Shown piece by piece: positions 33,842 to 42,690 of a DNA stretch of 64,000 nucleotides (within the stretch, counting starts at the first letter, position 1; every line of letters begins with the position of its first letter). A program made the translations under genes and the position numbers. The notes beneath the pieces are model-generated. The model was not told the DNA's origin. It made no database searches and worked only from the letters and a program-made list of their open reading frames with translations. The stretch comes from Bacteroidota bacterium (lineage in GTDB: Bacteria; Bacteroidota; Bacteroidia; UBA4408), in assembly GCA_016721765.1 (NCBI GenBank), contig JADKHO010000002.1, forward strand, positions 496,001-560,000. Direction: 5' to 3'.

Positions 33842-35923
33842 TTAGTTCTTCACCGGTAAAAAACTATAGTCCTTTCCATAACGAAGCATTTGTTCAATAA
33901 AGCCTTCGTTGTTTTCAACTTTCACATCTATAATTTTATCGCCTTCCATAACAGGCACCAATTTAGGCTGAATAAAGCCCATGTACGGCGCTATACTCAA
34001 TTTGGCCATACGGGTATGCACTTCTGTCAACAAAGCTTGATCTACTTTTACACCATACGTTTCTACCAAATTTTTTCCGGCATTAAAGTCACCTTCCGAT
34101 TTAATGCGTTGAATTTCTTTAAGCAATTGACCAAACAACTCACGCAATTTGTTGTAATCGTTAATTTTGAAATAGGTTTTACCATCTTGAGTAACCTTTT
34201 CAATTACATTGTCCTTTTTTCCCTTTTCAAAAGCCCATGATGCATTTAGCTGACGGTTGCGCATGTGTGCTTCTTCTAAATTATCGCCCGGTTTAATGCG
34301 CACCAATTGTGTCATCATACCATTTAATATATAGTAATCGTATTGCGCTTTGCCCACTTCAAGTGATGGACTAACTCCTAGATCCACCAGTTTTTGATCC
34401 ATTATATAATACAAGCCAACCAAATCGGCACGCGCTTCTTCCAAAATACCAGCATAATTTTTAAGGGTAACATCTGTGGTTCCAACGCCTTTATTAATTT
34501 GTCCGGAGGCATGTCCAATCACTTCGTGCATATCGGTATGCAAATCACCACTAAGTGGGCCATATTTTGCTTGGCGTTCTTGCACTTCCTTATTTAATCC
34601 AAATTCATCAAACAGCGGGCTTTTGGCGCGTGCATAATTGTAGGAATACACAATATTACTCAAGGAAACCGATTTAGAGCCATGCAATTCACGAATCCAC
34701 TCTGCATTGGGAAGATTAATTCCTATGGGAGTTGCCGGTGCAGCATCGCCAACTTCGCTAATAATAGTAATCACTTTTGCCGAAATACCTTTTACATTTT
34801 TCTTTTTATGTTCGTCGGCAATAGTAGAATGATCTTCAAACCATTGCGCTTCCTTTGCTATAGCAGCAATGCGTTTAGTAGCCTCCATATCTTTCATCGA
34901 AACAATAGACTCATAGCCGCCTTTCTTTTGCATTGGGTCATGATATACTTCAATAAATCCATTCACCACATCCACTCGAGAAGCTGTATCCCCTACCCAG
35001 GAAACCGAATAGTTGTCGAAATCCTTTAAATCGCCACTTTTGTAAAATTTAATCAGCTGCTCTAAAGTATTTTTTTGAACTTCATTTTCAGCAACCGGAA
35101 CAGCTTTTTCTAACCAATAAATAATTTTATCAATAGCTGCACCATACATTCCTCCGCTCTTCCATACTTTTTCAGTTAGCTTTCCATTTTCCTTTAACAC
35201 TTTTGAGTTTAATCCCCAAGATGGTTGCTCTTTTACATCTTTCTGAATCATACCGGCATAATATGCTTCCACTTCTTTTTGAGTAACACCGTCGTAAAAA
35301 TTACTCGCCGATGCCTTTACATTATCTGTGTTAGCACTTAAATCCACACCCTTTGCATCCATTTTAGGGTCAAATAATATGGGTTGAAGCATGGCTATAA
35401 ATTCTTCCACTTTCATGCCTTCGAGAGGCAGCTTAGCATTGTCGCTTTTGCTGATGAGCTCTTTAAAATAATCGACTGTAAACTCAGGCATAAGCTTATC
35501 ATTGCTATAGTGATGATGAATCCCATCCGAAAAAAACACCCGTTTGCTGTATTCCAAAAACTTGGCATAATCTGCACTGTTTTTATCACCTGAATAGGTA
35601 CTTAGAATAGTTTCCAAAGTTTTACGAATGGTCAAATTGTGCTTGTATTTTTGATCGTAAAAGATGTCTCGTCCACACAATCCTGCCTCATATAAATAAT
35701 AGGCCAATTGTTTTTGCTGTAGCGATAACTCCGAAAATCCGGGAATGTCGTAGCGCAACACTTGCACGTCGGCAAAACGATCGGCCATAATTTCGGTTGT
35801 TGTGGTAGCTTCAGTAGTTTTAGCTTGTTCATTGGATTCCTTTTTAGCATCCCCTCCACATCCTGCAAATAGAGCAGTGATAAGGAAAGCCGAAGGAATT
35901 AATACGTTTAATTTTTTGTTCAT
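33842..35923 (-). CDS. Dipeptidyl-peptidase 3 (M49), lipoprotein form
   Basis: A 693-residue zinc exopeptidase that removes dipeptides from the N-terminus of oligopeptides. The N-terminal leader ends in FAGC (lipobox Cys22), so the enzyme is a lipoprotein at the envelope. The M49 zinc motif HEVIGH is at 466-471, with the third ligand and catalytic partner in EEARAD (495-500). Length and the alpha-helical upper lobe fit Bacteroides DPP III. The motif has Val-Ile where many homologues have Leu-Leu or Cys-Leu. With two POT dipeptide transporters in the window, it would supply substrates for uptake, which is inference. Confidence 0.94.
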   Translation of the reverse strand: MNKKLNVLIPSAFLITALFAGCGGDAKKESNEQAKTTEATTTTEIMADRFADVQVLRYDIPGFSELSLQQKQLAYYLYEAGLCGRDIFYDQKYKHNLTIRKTLETILSTYSGDKNSADYAKFLEYSKRVFFSDGIHHHYSNDKLMPEFTVDYFKELISKSDNAKLPLEGMKVEEFIAMLQPILFDPKMDAKGVDLSANTDNVKASASNFYDGVTQKEVEAYYAGMIQKDVKEQPSWGLNSKVLKENGKLTEKVWKSGGMYGAAIDKIIYWLEKAVPVAENEVQKNTLEQLIKFYKSGDLKDFDNYSVSWVGDTASRVDVVNGFIEVYHDPMQKKGGYESIVSMKDMEATKRIAAIAKEAQWFEDHSTIADEHKKKNVKGISAKVITIISEVGDAAPATPIGINLPNAEWIRELHGSKSVSLSNIVYSYNYARAKSPLFDEFGLNKEVQERQAKYGPLSGDLHTDMHEVIGHASGQINKGVGTTDVTLKNYAGILEEARADLVGLYYIMDQKLVDLGVSPSLEVGKAQYDYYILNGMMTQLVRIKPGDNLEEAHMRNRQLNASWAFEKGKKDNVIEKVTQDGKTYFKINDYNKLRELFGQLLKEIQRIKSEGDFNAGKNLVETYGVKVDQALLTEVHTRMAKLSIAPYMGFIQPKLVPVMEGDKIIDVKVENNEGFIEQMLRYGKDYSFLPVKN

Positions 35924-36256
35924 TTGGTTATGGGTTTTTGTAGGATTTGTTTAAGCGCTGCAATTTTACTAAAAATAATAGCAAGTCGTACGCAAATTAA
36001 ACCGTTGTTACACGTTGTTTATCGGCACTTTACTTGATTCTGTTTTTTGGGGTGATTTGAAGCTGTCATAAAAAGTAAATCCGGAAAGAAAAAAGTACAG
36101 AAGATTGAAATTGCTTGGAGTCAATAAAAACAACAATAACAGTTAATCATTTAAGCAAAACACGCGAGCAGAGAGTCATCCAAAACACAGAAAAAAATAA
36201 ACTAATGGCTGTTAATAAGAAAGGAAGCGTTGCAACTCAAAGCTCGAAGAATTTGT

Positions 36257-36264
36257 TAATTTTG
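36257..36264 (+). promoter_or_regulatory. -7 promoter box for the TPR gene at 36300
   Basis: TAATTTTG fits TAnnTTTG exactly, 35 bases before the ATG. TTG at 36230-36232 is a weak -33 candidate, with a gap of 24. The 376-base gap 35924-36299 otherwise holds no gene I can support. Confidence 0.45.
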
Positions 36265-36299
36265 CAAATAGAAGGGAATAATAACGAAAAGGGACATAT

Positions 36300-37712
36300 A
36301 TGTTAGAAGAAAGCAACGAGGAGAATTTTGAGCACGGTGAGGAATCGAATGAGGTGTTGGAACGCTACGAGAAAATGCTCAAACTAAATGAACAATACTT
36401 TTTTGATGTAGCTGAATTTGAAGAGTTGATTGACACCTACATCGATAAAAAAAATATAACCAAAGCCATACAAGTAGCCCAATTGGGGTTGAGCCAGCAC
36501 CCTTTTACAGTGGTGTTTTTGTTGCGTCAAGCACAATTGTATGCAGCCTCCAATCAGGTACAAAAAGCACTCGATACACTCACCAAGGCTGAATTATTAG
36601 AACCCTCTAATACCGAATTGTTTGTTACGCGAGGAAGTATATTTAGTCAATTAAGCGAGTTCGATAAGGCAATCGATACCTATAAACAAGCGTTGGATAC
36701 AGCGGAGGAAAAAGACGAATTGTACATGCACATTGCTTTTGAATACGAAAACAAAAGCGATTTCGAATCGGCTATCAAATTCTTAAAAAAAGCTGTGAAT
36801 GAAAATCCAGAGAATGAATACGCTTTATATGAATTGGCATTTTGTTACGACATAACTGAAAACACTGCTGAAAGTGTTACTTTTTATTCTGAATTTATTG
36901 ATAAAGTGCCCTATTCGCCTGCTGCTTGGTTTAATTTAGGGATTGCGTATAACAAAGCTTCCATGTTTGAAAAAGCCATCGAAGCCTATGATTATGCCAT
37001 ATTGGTGCAGGAGAATTTTTCTTCCGCCTATTTCAACAAGGCAAACTCACTTGCCAATTTAGGTCATTTTGATGAGGCCATTGCTACTTATAAAGAGACT
37101 TTCAAATTTGAAGAACCGGATGCAACTTCCTATTATTATATGGGTGAATGCTACGAGAAAATGGAAGATTGGGATAAGGCGCTCAGCTATTATAATAAAT
37201 CGATCAAAATGGATCCCGAATATGCCGATGCCTGGTTAGGAATTGGAATTATTTTGGAATATCAAAACCGTATCAGCGAAGGTATTCACTATGTTAAAAA
37301 GGCTATTGAACTGAATGGTGAAAATGCGGATTACTGGTACATTTATGGTGAAATACAACAAAAACTTGGCTTTTTTGAAGAAGCTGAAGTAGGCTACTGT
37401 AAAGTTATTGAGCTCGAAACCGATAATGAAGAAGTGTATTTAGATTATTCTAATTTGATGTACATTCAAGATTACAAGGAAGAGTCTATTTCGATGCTGG
37501 CGGATGGAATTAAGCATTTTCCAGATAGCCCCGAACTGAAATACAGAATGGCAGCCTTAAAATTTATTTATGGAGATATGCAAGATGGCATGTACTATCT
37601 GGAAAGCGGGCTCTCTCTAGATTTTGAAAAGCACATCGATATATTTGAATATTACCCTGCACTCAACCAAATTGCATCAATCATTGAGGTGATTGAGCAG
37701 TATAGAAAATAA
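36300..37712 (+). CDS. Tetratricopeptide-repeat protein
   Basis: A 470-residue protein without signal peptide, consisting almost entirely of about eleven TPR units from residue 45 on. Clear units are KALDTLTKAELLEPSNTELF, FDKAIDTYKQALDTAEEKDE, FESAIKFLKKAVNENPENEY, FEKAIEAYDYAILVQENFSS, FDEAIATYKETFKFEEPDAT, WDKALSYYNKSIKMDPEYAD and FEEAEVGYCKVIELETDNEE. The N-terminus is acidic (EESNEENFEHGEESNE). It is a scaffold for protein-protein contacts in the cytoplasm; no enzymatic domain is visible. It is followed by the ComA-family gene after 111 bases. Confidence 0.88.
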   Translation: MLEESNEENFEHGEESNEVLERYEKMLKLNEQYFFDVAEFEELIDTYIDKKNITKAIQVAQLGLSQHPFTVVFLLRQAQLYAASNQVQKALDTLTKAELLEPSNTELFVTRGSIFSQLSEFDKAIDTYKQALDTAEEKDELYMHIAFEYENKSDFESAIKFLKKAVNENPENEYALYELAFCYDITENTAESVTFYSEFIDKVPYSPAAWFNLGIAYNKASMFEKAIEAYDYAILVQENFSSAYFNKANSLANLGHFDEAIATYKETFKFEEPDATSYYYMGECYEKMEDWDKALSYYNKSIKMDPEYADAWLGIGIILEYQNRISEGIHYVKKAIELNGENADYWYIYGEIQQKLGFFEEAEVGYCKVIELETDNEEVYLDYSNLMYIQDYKEESISMLADGIKHFPDSPELKYRMAALKFIYGDMQDGMYYLESGLSLDFEKHIDIFEYYPALNQIASIIEVIEQYRK

Positions 37713-37823
37713 GTATCCCTCGTTAGGGCGAAAACCACTAGTCTTTTTATCCTCTACCTAAATGAAAAGACTGCTTTGTGCCTCGCTGTAACGTTTTTAT
37801 AATAACATTTTAGAAAAACACTC

Positions 37824-38600
37824 ATGAATTTTAATTTACCCCATATTCCTGAACGTCCGGCTAAACCGCGCGAAAAAGGAATTACAATGATGATGGATAA
37901 AGGTATGAGCCTGCGTGAAGCCGAGAATTTTATTTCGGCCAGCGGACACCTTACCGATTTAGTTAAGCTTGGTTTTGGAACCTCTTATATCAGCAATAAC
38001 CTTCAAGAAAAAATAAAGCTTTATCAAGATGCTAATATTAAAGTTTATTTGGGAGGAACTTTATTTGAGGCATTTATTGTGCGCAACATGTTTGACGACT
38101 ACCGCAAACTGTTGGATAAGCTTAAGCTCAATACTGCAGAAGTGTCGGATGGTTCATTGGAGATGAATCACGATAAGAAATGTGAGTACATTAACATTTT
38201 AAGCAAACAAGCCACTGTTTTGTCGGAAGTAGGCTCTAAAGAAGAAGGAATTATCATTCATCCTGCCAAATGGATTAAAATGATGACCAAAGAATTGGAA
38301 GCCGGCAGTTGGAAAGTAATTGCGGAAGCACGCGAAAGTGGAAATGTTGGTATTTATCATCGTGACGGAAAAGCGCATACTTTACTTATTGATAAAATTC
38401 TAGCCCGCGTTCCTGCCGAAAAAATCATGTGGGAATCTCCGCAAAAACCGCAGCAGGTATGGTTTATTAAACTATTAGGTGCTAATGTTAACCTCGGTAA
38501 TATTGCGCCCAATGATGTTATATCGCTCGAAACTTTGCGTTTGGGACTTAGAGGGGATACCTTCTTTCATTTTTTGCCAAAAGAGTTGGTTACGAAATAG
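37824..38600 (+). CDS. comA: Phosphosulfolactate synthase family protein (ComA-like)
   Basis: ComA-type TIM barrels add sulfite to phosphoenolpyruvate to give phosphosulfolactate. The 258-residue protein fits the family: PREKGITMMMDKGMSLREAE, LTDLVKLGFGTSYIS, KIKLYQDANIKVYLGGTLFE, NTAEVSDGSLEM, KVIAEARESGNVGIYH and the C-terminal GLRGDTFFHF. In methanogens it starts coenzyme M synthesis. In Bacteroidota a sulfonate such as cysteate or sulfolactate for sulfonolipids (capnines) is a reasonable alternative. No other sulfolactate genes (comB, comC) are adjacent. Confidence 0.88.
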   Translation: MNFNLPHIPERPAKPREKGITMMMDKGMSLREAENFISASGHLTDLVKLGFGTSYISNNLQEKIKLYQDANIKVYLGGTLFEAFIVRNMFDDYRKLLDKLKLNTAEVSDGSLEMNHDKKCEYINILSKQATVLSEVGSKEEGIIIHPAKWIKMMTKELEAGSWKVIAEARESGNVGIYHRDGKAHTLLIDKILARVPAEKIMWESPQKPQQVWFIKLLGANVNLGNIAPNDVISLETLRLGLRGDTFFHFLPKELVTK

Positions 38601-38631
38601 TGTTATTGAGTTATTAGGTTATTGAGTTTTT

Positions 38632-38817
38632 ATGTCATCCTGAGCGAAGTCGAAGGAGAGTTATTAAGTTTTTATGTCATCCTGAGCGAAGTCGAAGGAG
38701 AGTTATTAAGTTTTTATGTCATCCTGAGCGAAGTCGAAGGAGAGTTATTAAGTTTTTATGTCATCCTGAGCGAAGTCGAAGGAGGGTTATTATGTCATCC
38801 TGAGCGAAGTCGAAGGA
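38632..38817 (+). repeat. Tandem repeat of about 42 bp carrying the GTCATCCTGAGCGAAG element (five copies)
   Basis: The word atgtcatcctgagcgaagt (26-bp unit core) starts at 38632, 38674, 38716, 38758 and 38792. The first four are spaced exactly 42 bases; the last is at 34 bases because of a short spacer deletion. The spacer is gagttattaagttttt. The core is the common bacterial extragenic element that can form a small hairpin. Because the unit is a multiple of three, a spurious repeat peptide (LSFYVILSEVEGE) reads through it. It lies between the ComA-like and SRPBCC genes. Confidence 0.95.
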
Positions 38818-38857
38818 GAGTTATTGGGGCTCAGCATTATTTCCCTACTATTTTAAA

Positions 38858-39298
38858 ATGGCAGTTTCAACACGGACTTTAATTTTGGAGCATACTTTTA
38901 ATCTTAATAAAGATGAGGTGTATGCAGCTGTAGCTAATTTTGAGCGCTTTGCTAGCTTACATCCGGTAATGACTTCGGTTAAAGTTATTACCACCAGTTT
39001 GCCTGATTTTATTGAATATGCAGTAGAAGAAGAAATGCGTGTGTTGGGAATTTTGGTGATGAAACCAAAATACAATGCAACAGTGTCCGAAATAGAAAAA
39101 TTCAAGCAGGTACGCTATACTTCACAGGTTAAAAAAGGTATTTTTTTAACTCTAAATTTTCATTTTTCACAACAAGGAAACGTAAGCACTATTCGCGAAG
39201 AAATTGAAGTAAGTGGAAATAAACTTATAACGGTCGTATTTCTAAAAATACTCAAAAAGGCTCATTTAACCACATTTGAGCGCTTGAGAACAATCTAG
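38858..39298 (+). CDS. SRPBCC (START-like) superfamily protein
   Basis: A 146-residue cytoplasmic protein with the helix-grip fold pattern. LEHTFNLNKDEVYAAVANFERFASLHP resembles the N-terminal strand and ligand-gating helix of SRPBCC proteins (ligand-binding cyclase/aromatase and coenzyme Q-binding groups); the C-terminal long helix spans ITVVFLKILKKAHLTTFERL. Ligand unknown. The tandem repeat array lies directly upstream, ending about 40 bases before the start. Confidence 0.7.
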   Translation: MAVSTRTLILEHTFNLNKDEVYAAVANFERFASLHPVMTSVKVITTSLPDFIEYAVEEEMRVLGILVMKPKYNATVSEIEKFKQVRYTSQVKKGIFLTLNFHFSQQGNVSTIREEIEVSGNKLITVVFLKILKKAHLTTFERLRTI

Positions 39299-39370
39299 GC
39301 ATCTTCTTCTCCGAAAAGCTATAAGTGCTATTCAACATAATACTTCCTTACTAAACTTAAAATACCAATC

Positions 39371-40237
39371 TTATAGTGAAAACACCCGCGAAATATTAAA
39401 TCCAAAATGCACATCACCCTTTGCCCACTTACCATCAGTTTCGTTCACAAGCACGCGCTCATTCATCCCCAAGGCATTGGTAAAATGCAATTGAAAAACG
39501 TGGCCTCCCGTTTCAATATCAAAACCTATTGATAAAGGATTCTTAATATCGGCAGGCAATTGATTGGGCAATTGATAATAATAATCGATGGTTATCGCTA
39601 CACGTTTTGTAAGCTTTATTCGAGCTCCTGTTGCTAAGGCAAGAATATCATGTTTATCACCCGTTTCTTTCACAATGTTGCGGTGTACGAGCGTTGGAGA
39701 AATTTGCCAGGAAAAACTTTCCGAAAATTTTCTTCCTATAATTAGTTGATGATAATAACCCAAGCGCGAGGTATAATAGTTTTTCCGATCGGGATTATCC
39801 CATTTCATAAAACTATCGGTCATTCCGCTCACCCAAATCAGAGAAAACGGAATAGAGCCTTTGCCGGTAGATTGCCAAAGAATACGGTATTTCACAAAAG
39901 CATCGGCTTCCTTTTTAAAGCTGCTTCGGCCTATCCCAACCATTAAACGCGGAGTAATGCCATAATCTAAACCCAATCGTACACGTGCTTGATCAATACC
40001 AAATGCCTCGTATGCACCGCCATTTATTCGTCCAAAGCGATGCAGGATGCGCACATCCAGTACATTTTTTCCTAAAAACTCCAGCGAATGGCTGTTAATT
40101 ACACGCGTTGATTTAAAGGCATTTTTGCTATATTCCTTGGGTGGCTCTTTATCCTCCAGCATATCCATTAAGTCATCTTGCGCTTTCAGCTTTAAATGAA
40201 AGGAGAAAAGTATAAGTAGTGAAAGTATTTTTTTCAT
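39371..40237 (-). CDS. DUF5777 family outer-membrane beta-barrel protein
   Basis: A 288-residue protein with signal peptide 1-19 (cleavage near LKAQ). The body has alternating amphipathic strands with many aromatic residues (VLDVRILHRFGRINGG, RVRLGLDYGITPRLMVGIG, FVKYRILWQSTGKG, RVAITIDYYYQLPNQL, HVFQLHFTNALGM) and ends in Phe-Ser-Leu like an outer-membrane barrel. It matches the DUF5777 family. It is the last gene of a leftward run with two c-type cytochrome lipoproteins and is separated from them by 32 bases, so cotranscription is likely. It may form a pore housing or contacting the cytochromes. Confidence 0.78.
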   Translation of the reverse strand: MKKILSLLILFSFHLKLKAQDDLMDMLEDKEPPKEYSKNAFKSTRVINSHSLEFLGKNVLDVRILHRFGRINGGAYEAFGIDQARVRLGLDYGITPRLMVGIGRSSFKKEADAFVKYRILWQSTGKGSIPFSLIWVSGMTDSFMKWDNPDRKNYYTSRLGYYHQLIIGRKFSESFSWQISPTLVHRNIVKETGDKHDILALATGARIKLTKRVAITIDYYYQLPNQLPADIKNPLSIGFDIETGGHVFQLHFTNALGMNERVLVNETDGKWAKGDVHFGFNISRVFSL

Positions 40238-40269
40238 TTGATTTTAAATCTATTTAAAATGTAGCTACA

Positions 40270-40632
40270 TCAATTATTTACTGCTCCTCTATTTATCCAA
40301 GCTTGCAATTCAAGCACATTACAAGGACTCAAAGGGCCCGAAGGCGGCATTGTTTTTTCGGTTATGGCGCGCACGCTAACGCGGTCAATACTTCCTTTTA
40401 ACCCTGTATAATTTGAAAGGTCGGGAGTTTGGGCGCCGGCAACATGGCATCCGCTAATGGCACACGTGCTGGTTATGATTGGTTCGATTGTGGTGATGTA
40501 TGTAACAGCAGTTGTATCACAACCTGTATTTAAAACGGCTGGATAGAGTTCTGATTCCACATCGTAATAACACGCACTTAAACTCAAACAAATGCCCAAT
40601 ATCAGTAAGTTAAATAAATAGTTATGTTTCAT
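40270..40632 (-). CDS. Small c-type cytochrome-like lipoprotein (one CX4CH site)
   Basis: A 120-residue lipoprotein; LSAC gives lipobox Cys21. One atypical haem motif is STCAISGCHV (Cys57, Cys62, His63: CX4CH rather than CXXCH). The C-terminal MPPSGPLSPCNVLELQAWIN is the conserved methionine-containing end used as distal ligand in related cytochromes. Its ATG overlaps the stop of the upstream cytochrome gene by one base (TAATG). The role is presumably electron transfer at the outer membrane. Confidence 0.75.
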   Translation of the reverse strand: MKHNYLFNLLILGICLSLSACYYDVESELYPAVLNTGCDTTAVTYITTIEPIITSTCAISGCHVAGAQTPDLSNYTGLKGSIDRVSVRAITEKTMPPSGPLSPCNVLELQAWINRGAVNN

Positions 40633-41387
40633 TATTGAGGATATTGAGTGTTAATCCAAATGCTAATCATATCGATTTCGCAAGCGGGTAGTTTTTGCCC
40701 ACCCTGTGGCATAGCTTTATAAGGCGTTTGATGCTTCACAGAACCTAACAAAGTTCCCGCTTGTGCCACTCCAACTGCTGCCGCATAGTTTGAAAGATTT
40801 ACACCACCCGAAGCCAGTGTTGCATTATGACAACCTTTGCACTTTAAGTCTAACAAGGGTTTTATTTTTGTAGCATAAGTCACATTTGTGGTATCGCAAC
40901 TGTTGCAATAATTATTTTTGGCGCCTTGACTGATCCAAATGGTTAGTTGATTAATTTGCTGGGTAGTTAAAGGACTGCTTGGTGGCGGGGGCATCACTTT
41001 ATTGGCATGCGTTTCCTTAATTGCTTCCATTATATCGCCCTGATTGGGATTACCTGGGCTAATCTCTCCGCTACCCATAATTCCGGAATACGAATTTAAT
41101 ACGAGTCCCTCTTCATGTGTTATTGGATCATGACACCCGGCTTTAGCACAATTGGAAACAAAAAGAGGAAGAATAGTATTGTTAAAATACACGGTATCTG
41201 CATCGCAGGGAATTAAGTTTTGAGTTCCCGAATTTGTATCCACAGGAGTTGTAGTCCCGTTTGGAGAAATTCCATCCAAGCCTGGCGGATAATGCTTACA
41301 CGCTGAAAAGCTGAGCATTATACCTAAACAAAACAGGATGATTTGATTTTGAACTATACCTCTGAAACTTGATTTTGCTTTTATCAT
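40632..41387 (-). CDS. Di-haem c-type cytochrome lipoprotein
   Basis: A 251-residue lipoprotein (lipobox SFSAC, Cys30; numbering from the ATG at 41387, an upstream ATG at 41417 is possible). There are two cytochrome modules. The first has SNCAKAGCHD (Cys80, Cys85, His86; CX4CH) and ends VMPPPPSSPL; the second has LKCKGCHNA (Cys183, Cys186, His187; CXXCH) and ends AMPQGGQKLP. Both share YFNNTILPLF- or YATKIKPLLD-type segments before the haem site, so this looks like an internal duplication. It is translationally coupled to the next cytochrome. Confidence 0.78.
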   Translation of the reverse strand: MIKAKSSFRGIVQNQIILFCLGIMLSFSACKHYPPGLDGISPNGTTTPVDTNSGTQNLIPCDADTVYFNNTILPLFVSNCAKAGCHDPITHEEGLVLNSYSGIMGSGEISPGNPNQGDIMEAIKETHANKVMPPPPSSPLTTQQINQLTIWISQGAKNNYCNSCDTTNVTYATKIKPLLDLKCKGCHNATLASGGVNLSNYAAAVGVAQAGTLLGSVKHQTPYKAMPQGGQKLPACEIDMISIWINTQYPQ

Positions 41388-41518
41388 AGCATTAACTATT
41401 AAGACTAAAAAATACATGAAAACCTACATTTCCCGACTTGCGGAAAAGAAAAAAAATTTGGTTAATCCCAATCCATTAAATTAAAAGATTGTTTCTTGCA
41501 ATGCCTTGCAAGATGGAT

Positions 41519-41902
41519 CTAAGAAAGCTTAGGAGGAAGCCAGATACGGCAAGTGTAGGAAGCTAAACAGAAGAATTCCTTTTTAACAAAAGTAGTTTTA
41601 TCAACAAAATATCCGGCAGCAATCGATGCATCAAAAGCAACTTGCGGTGCTGTTATAACCGGTGAACTCATAAACAAATTGGCTGACTTAAATGGTAATT
41701 GCTTATCCTGTGCATCATCCGAACTGTTATTATCATCCGTTAGGTAATGCATCACTATAAAATCAAAAAATGAAATTGAAGCATCTGCTTGTTTGGTCTC
41801 GGCATAATGCTGCTCCAGCATATCCACTTTCAACAACTCGGTTAATCCGGTGGATGAAAAGAAATAGGTTATTAGCAGAAATAGCAGAATTATTCGTTTC
41901 AA
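41519..41902 (-). CDS. Short conserved secreted protein, function unknown
   Basis: A 127-residue protein with signal peptide 1-18 (LLFLLITYFFSSTG). Conserved-looking features are LLKVDMLEQHYAETKQ, a FDFIVMHYLTDDNNSSDDAQ segment and QLPFK. I recall similar short Bacteroidota proteins beside RND-type metal efflux genes, but no such genes are here. It reads leftward like the neighbouring cytochromes, 101 bases before their first possible start. Confidence 0.55.
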   Translation of the reverse strand: MKRIILLFLLITYFFSSTGLTELLKVDMLEQHYAETKQADASISFFDFIVMHYLTDDNNSSDDAQDKQLPFKSANLFMSSPVITAPQVAFDASIAAGYFVDKTTFVKKEFFCLASYTCRIWLPPKLS

Positions 41903-42067
41903 AAGCTCACTTCATTTTGTTATTGCAAAGTTAGCTTAAACTAATGTAGCTGCTAAAAAATTTCGCTAAGTGGGAATAACATACTACTGAATTTGTGAAT
42001 TTGTAGTTCAGATGATTTTAAATGAGGTTAAATCCTATTTATTTAAAGCTCAAAATTTTACAACACC

Positions 42068-42607
42068 TTAACTTTTGCCTTTGCTGGATAAAAATTGCTT
42101 CCCCAGCATCAACAAAAGAACAAAGAGAAAGAACAGCGTAATGTAGAGCCAAGCGCTTAAGTTCCTGTTTCTTTTTGCTAAATCGACATTCGATTTAGTG
42201 AGGGCCGAAACTTGTTTGGATAATGTATCTGTAGCCTGCATCAGCATATTCGCTTGCCGTTTATTTTGGTTCAGGTCGTAATTCATGTTCACTTTTTCGT
42301 AAGTTCTATAATCAAGCACACGATTAAGCACTTGAATGATATGATTATCGGTGCGCACAATATTAATTAATACGGTGTTGCTTTCGCGGATGTCTTTTTT
42401 TGTTTTGTTACCAAAGATACCACTGTGTTGCTCCAAAGATTGAGAATAGGCATCGAATTTCACTCTCCTATCACGCAGTAAATCTTTTAATTCAGTTCGA
42501 TAATAATTGCTGGAATCGGCTTCGGATGCAGCAGTGTTTTGAATTTCTGTAAATGCCATCCACATAAAAAACAGTACCCCTATTCTATACATTACACTAT
42601 TGTTCAT
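42068..42607 (-). CDS. Exported coiled-coil protein with C-terminal membrane anchor
   Basis: A 179-residue protein. The N-terminal hydrophobic segment (about 6-25) is a signal peptide or anchor. A helical region with heptad-like character (NYYRTELKDLLRDRRVKFDA, then LTKSNVDLAKRNRNLS) follows, and a membrane helix WLYITLFFLFVLLLMLG is at the end with a short basic tail. The first upstream codon of the frame is GTG (42637); the ATG at 42607 is preferred. No family recognised. Confidence 0.6.
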   Translation of the reverse strand: MNNSVMYRIGVLFFMWMAFTEIQNTAASEADSSNYYRTELKDLLRDRRVKFDAYSQSLEQHSGIFGNKTKKDIRESNTVLINIVRTDNHIIQVLNRVLDYRTYEKVNMNYDLNQNKRQANMLMQATDTLSKQVSALTKSNVDLAKRNRNLSAWLYITLFFLFVLLLMLGKQFLSSKGKS

Positions 42608-42690
42608 TTTCAAACTTCGGCTATTTTTATAAAACACATAAAATTAAGCATGTTACCTAGCCAAACAAAATATAAAAGCTTAGACGCGAT

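Noticed and set aside
36115..36306. A 63-codon open frame upstream of the TPR gene
   Set aside because: It starts with TTG, has no recognisable features, and contains the -7 promoter box (36257-36264) of the TPR gene, so it is leader DNA rather than a gene.
38632..38817. Repeat array as a CRISPR
   Set aside because: Spacers are identical and only 16 bases long, there are no cas genes, and the core is a known dispersed extragenic element.
38622..38882. An 86-codon frame with a perfect 14-residue repeat
   Set aside because: It is only the translation of the 42-bp tandem extragenic repeat; period divisible by three keeps the frame open. It overlaps the SRPBCC start.
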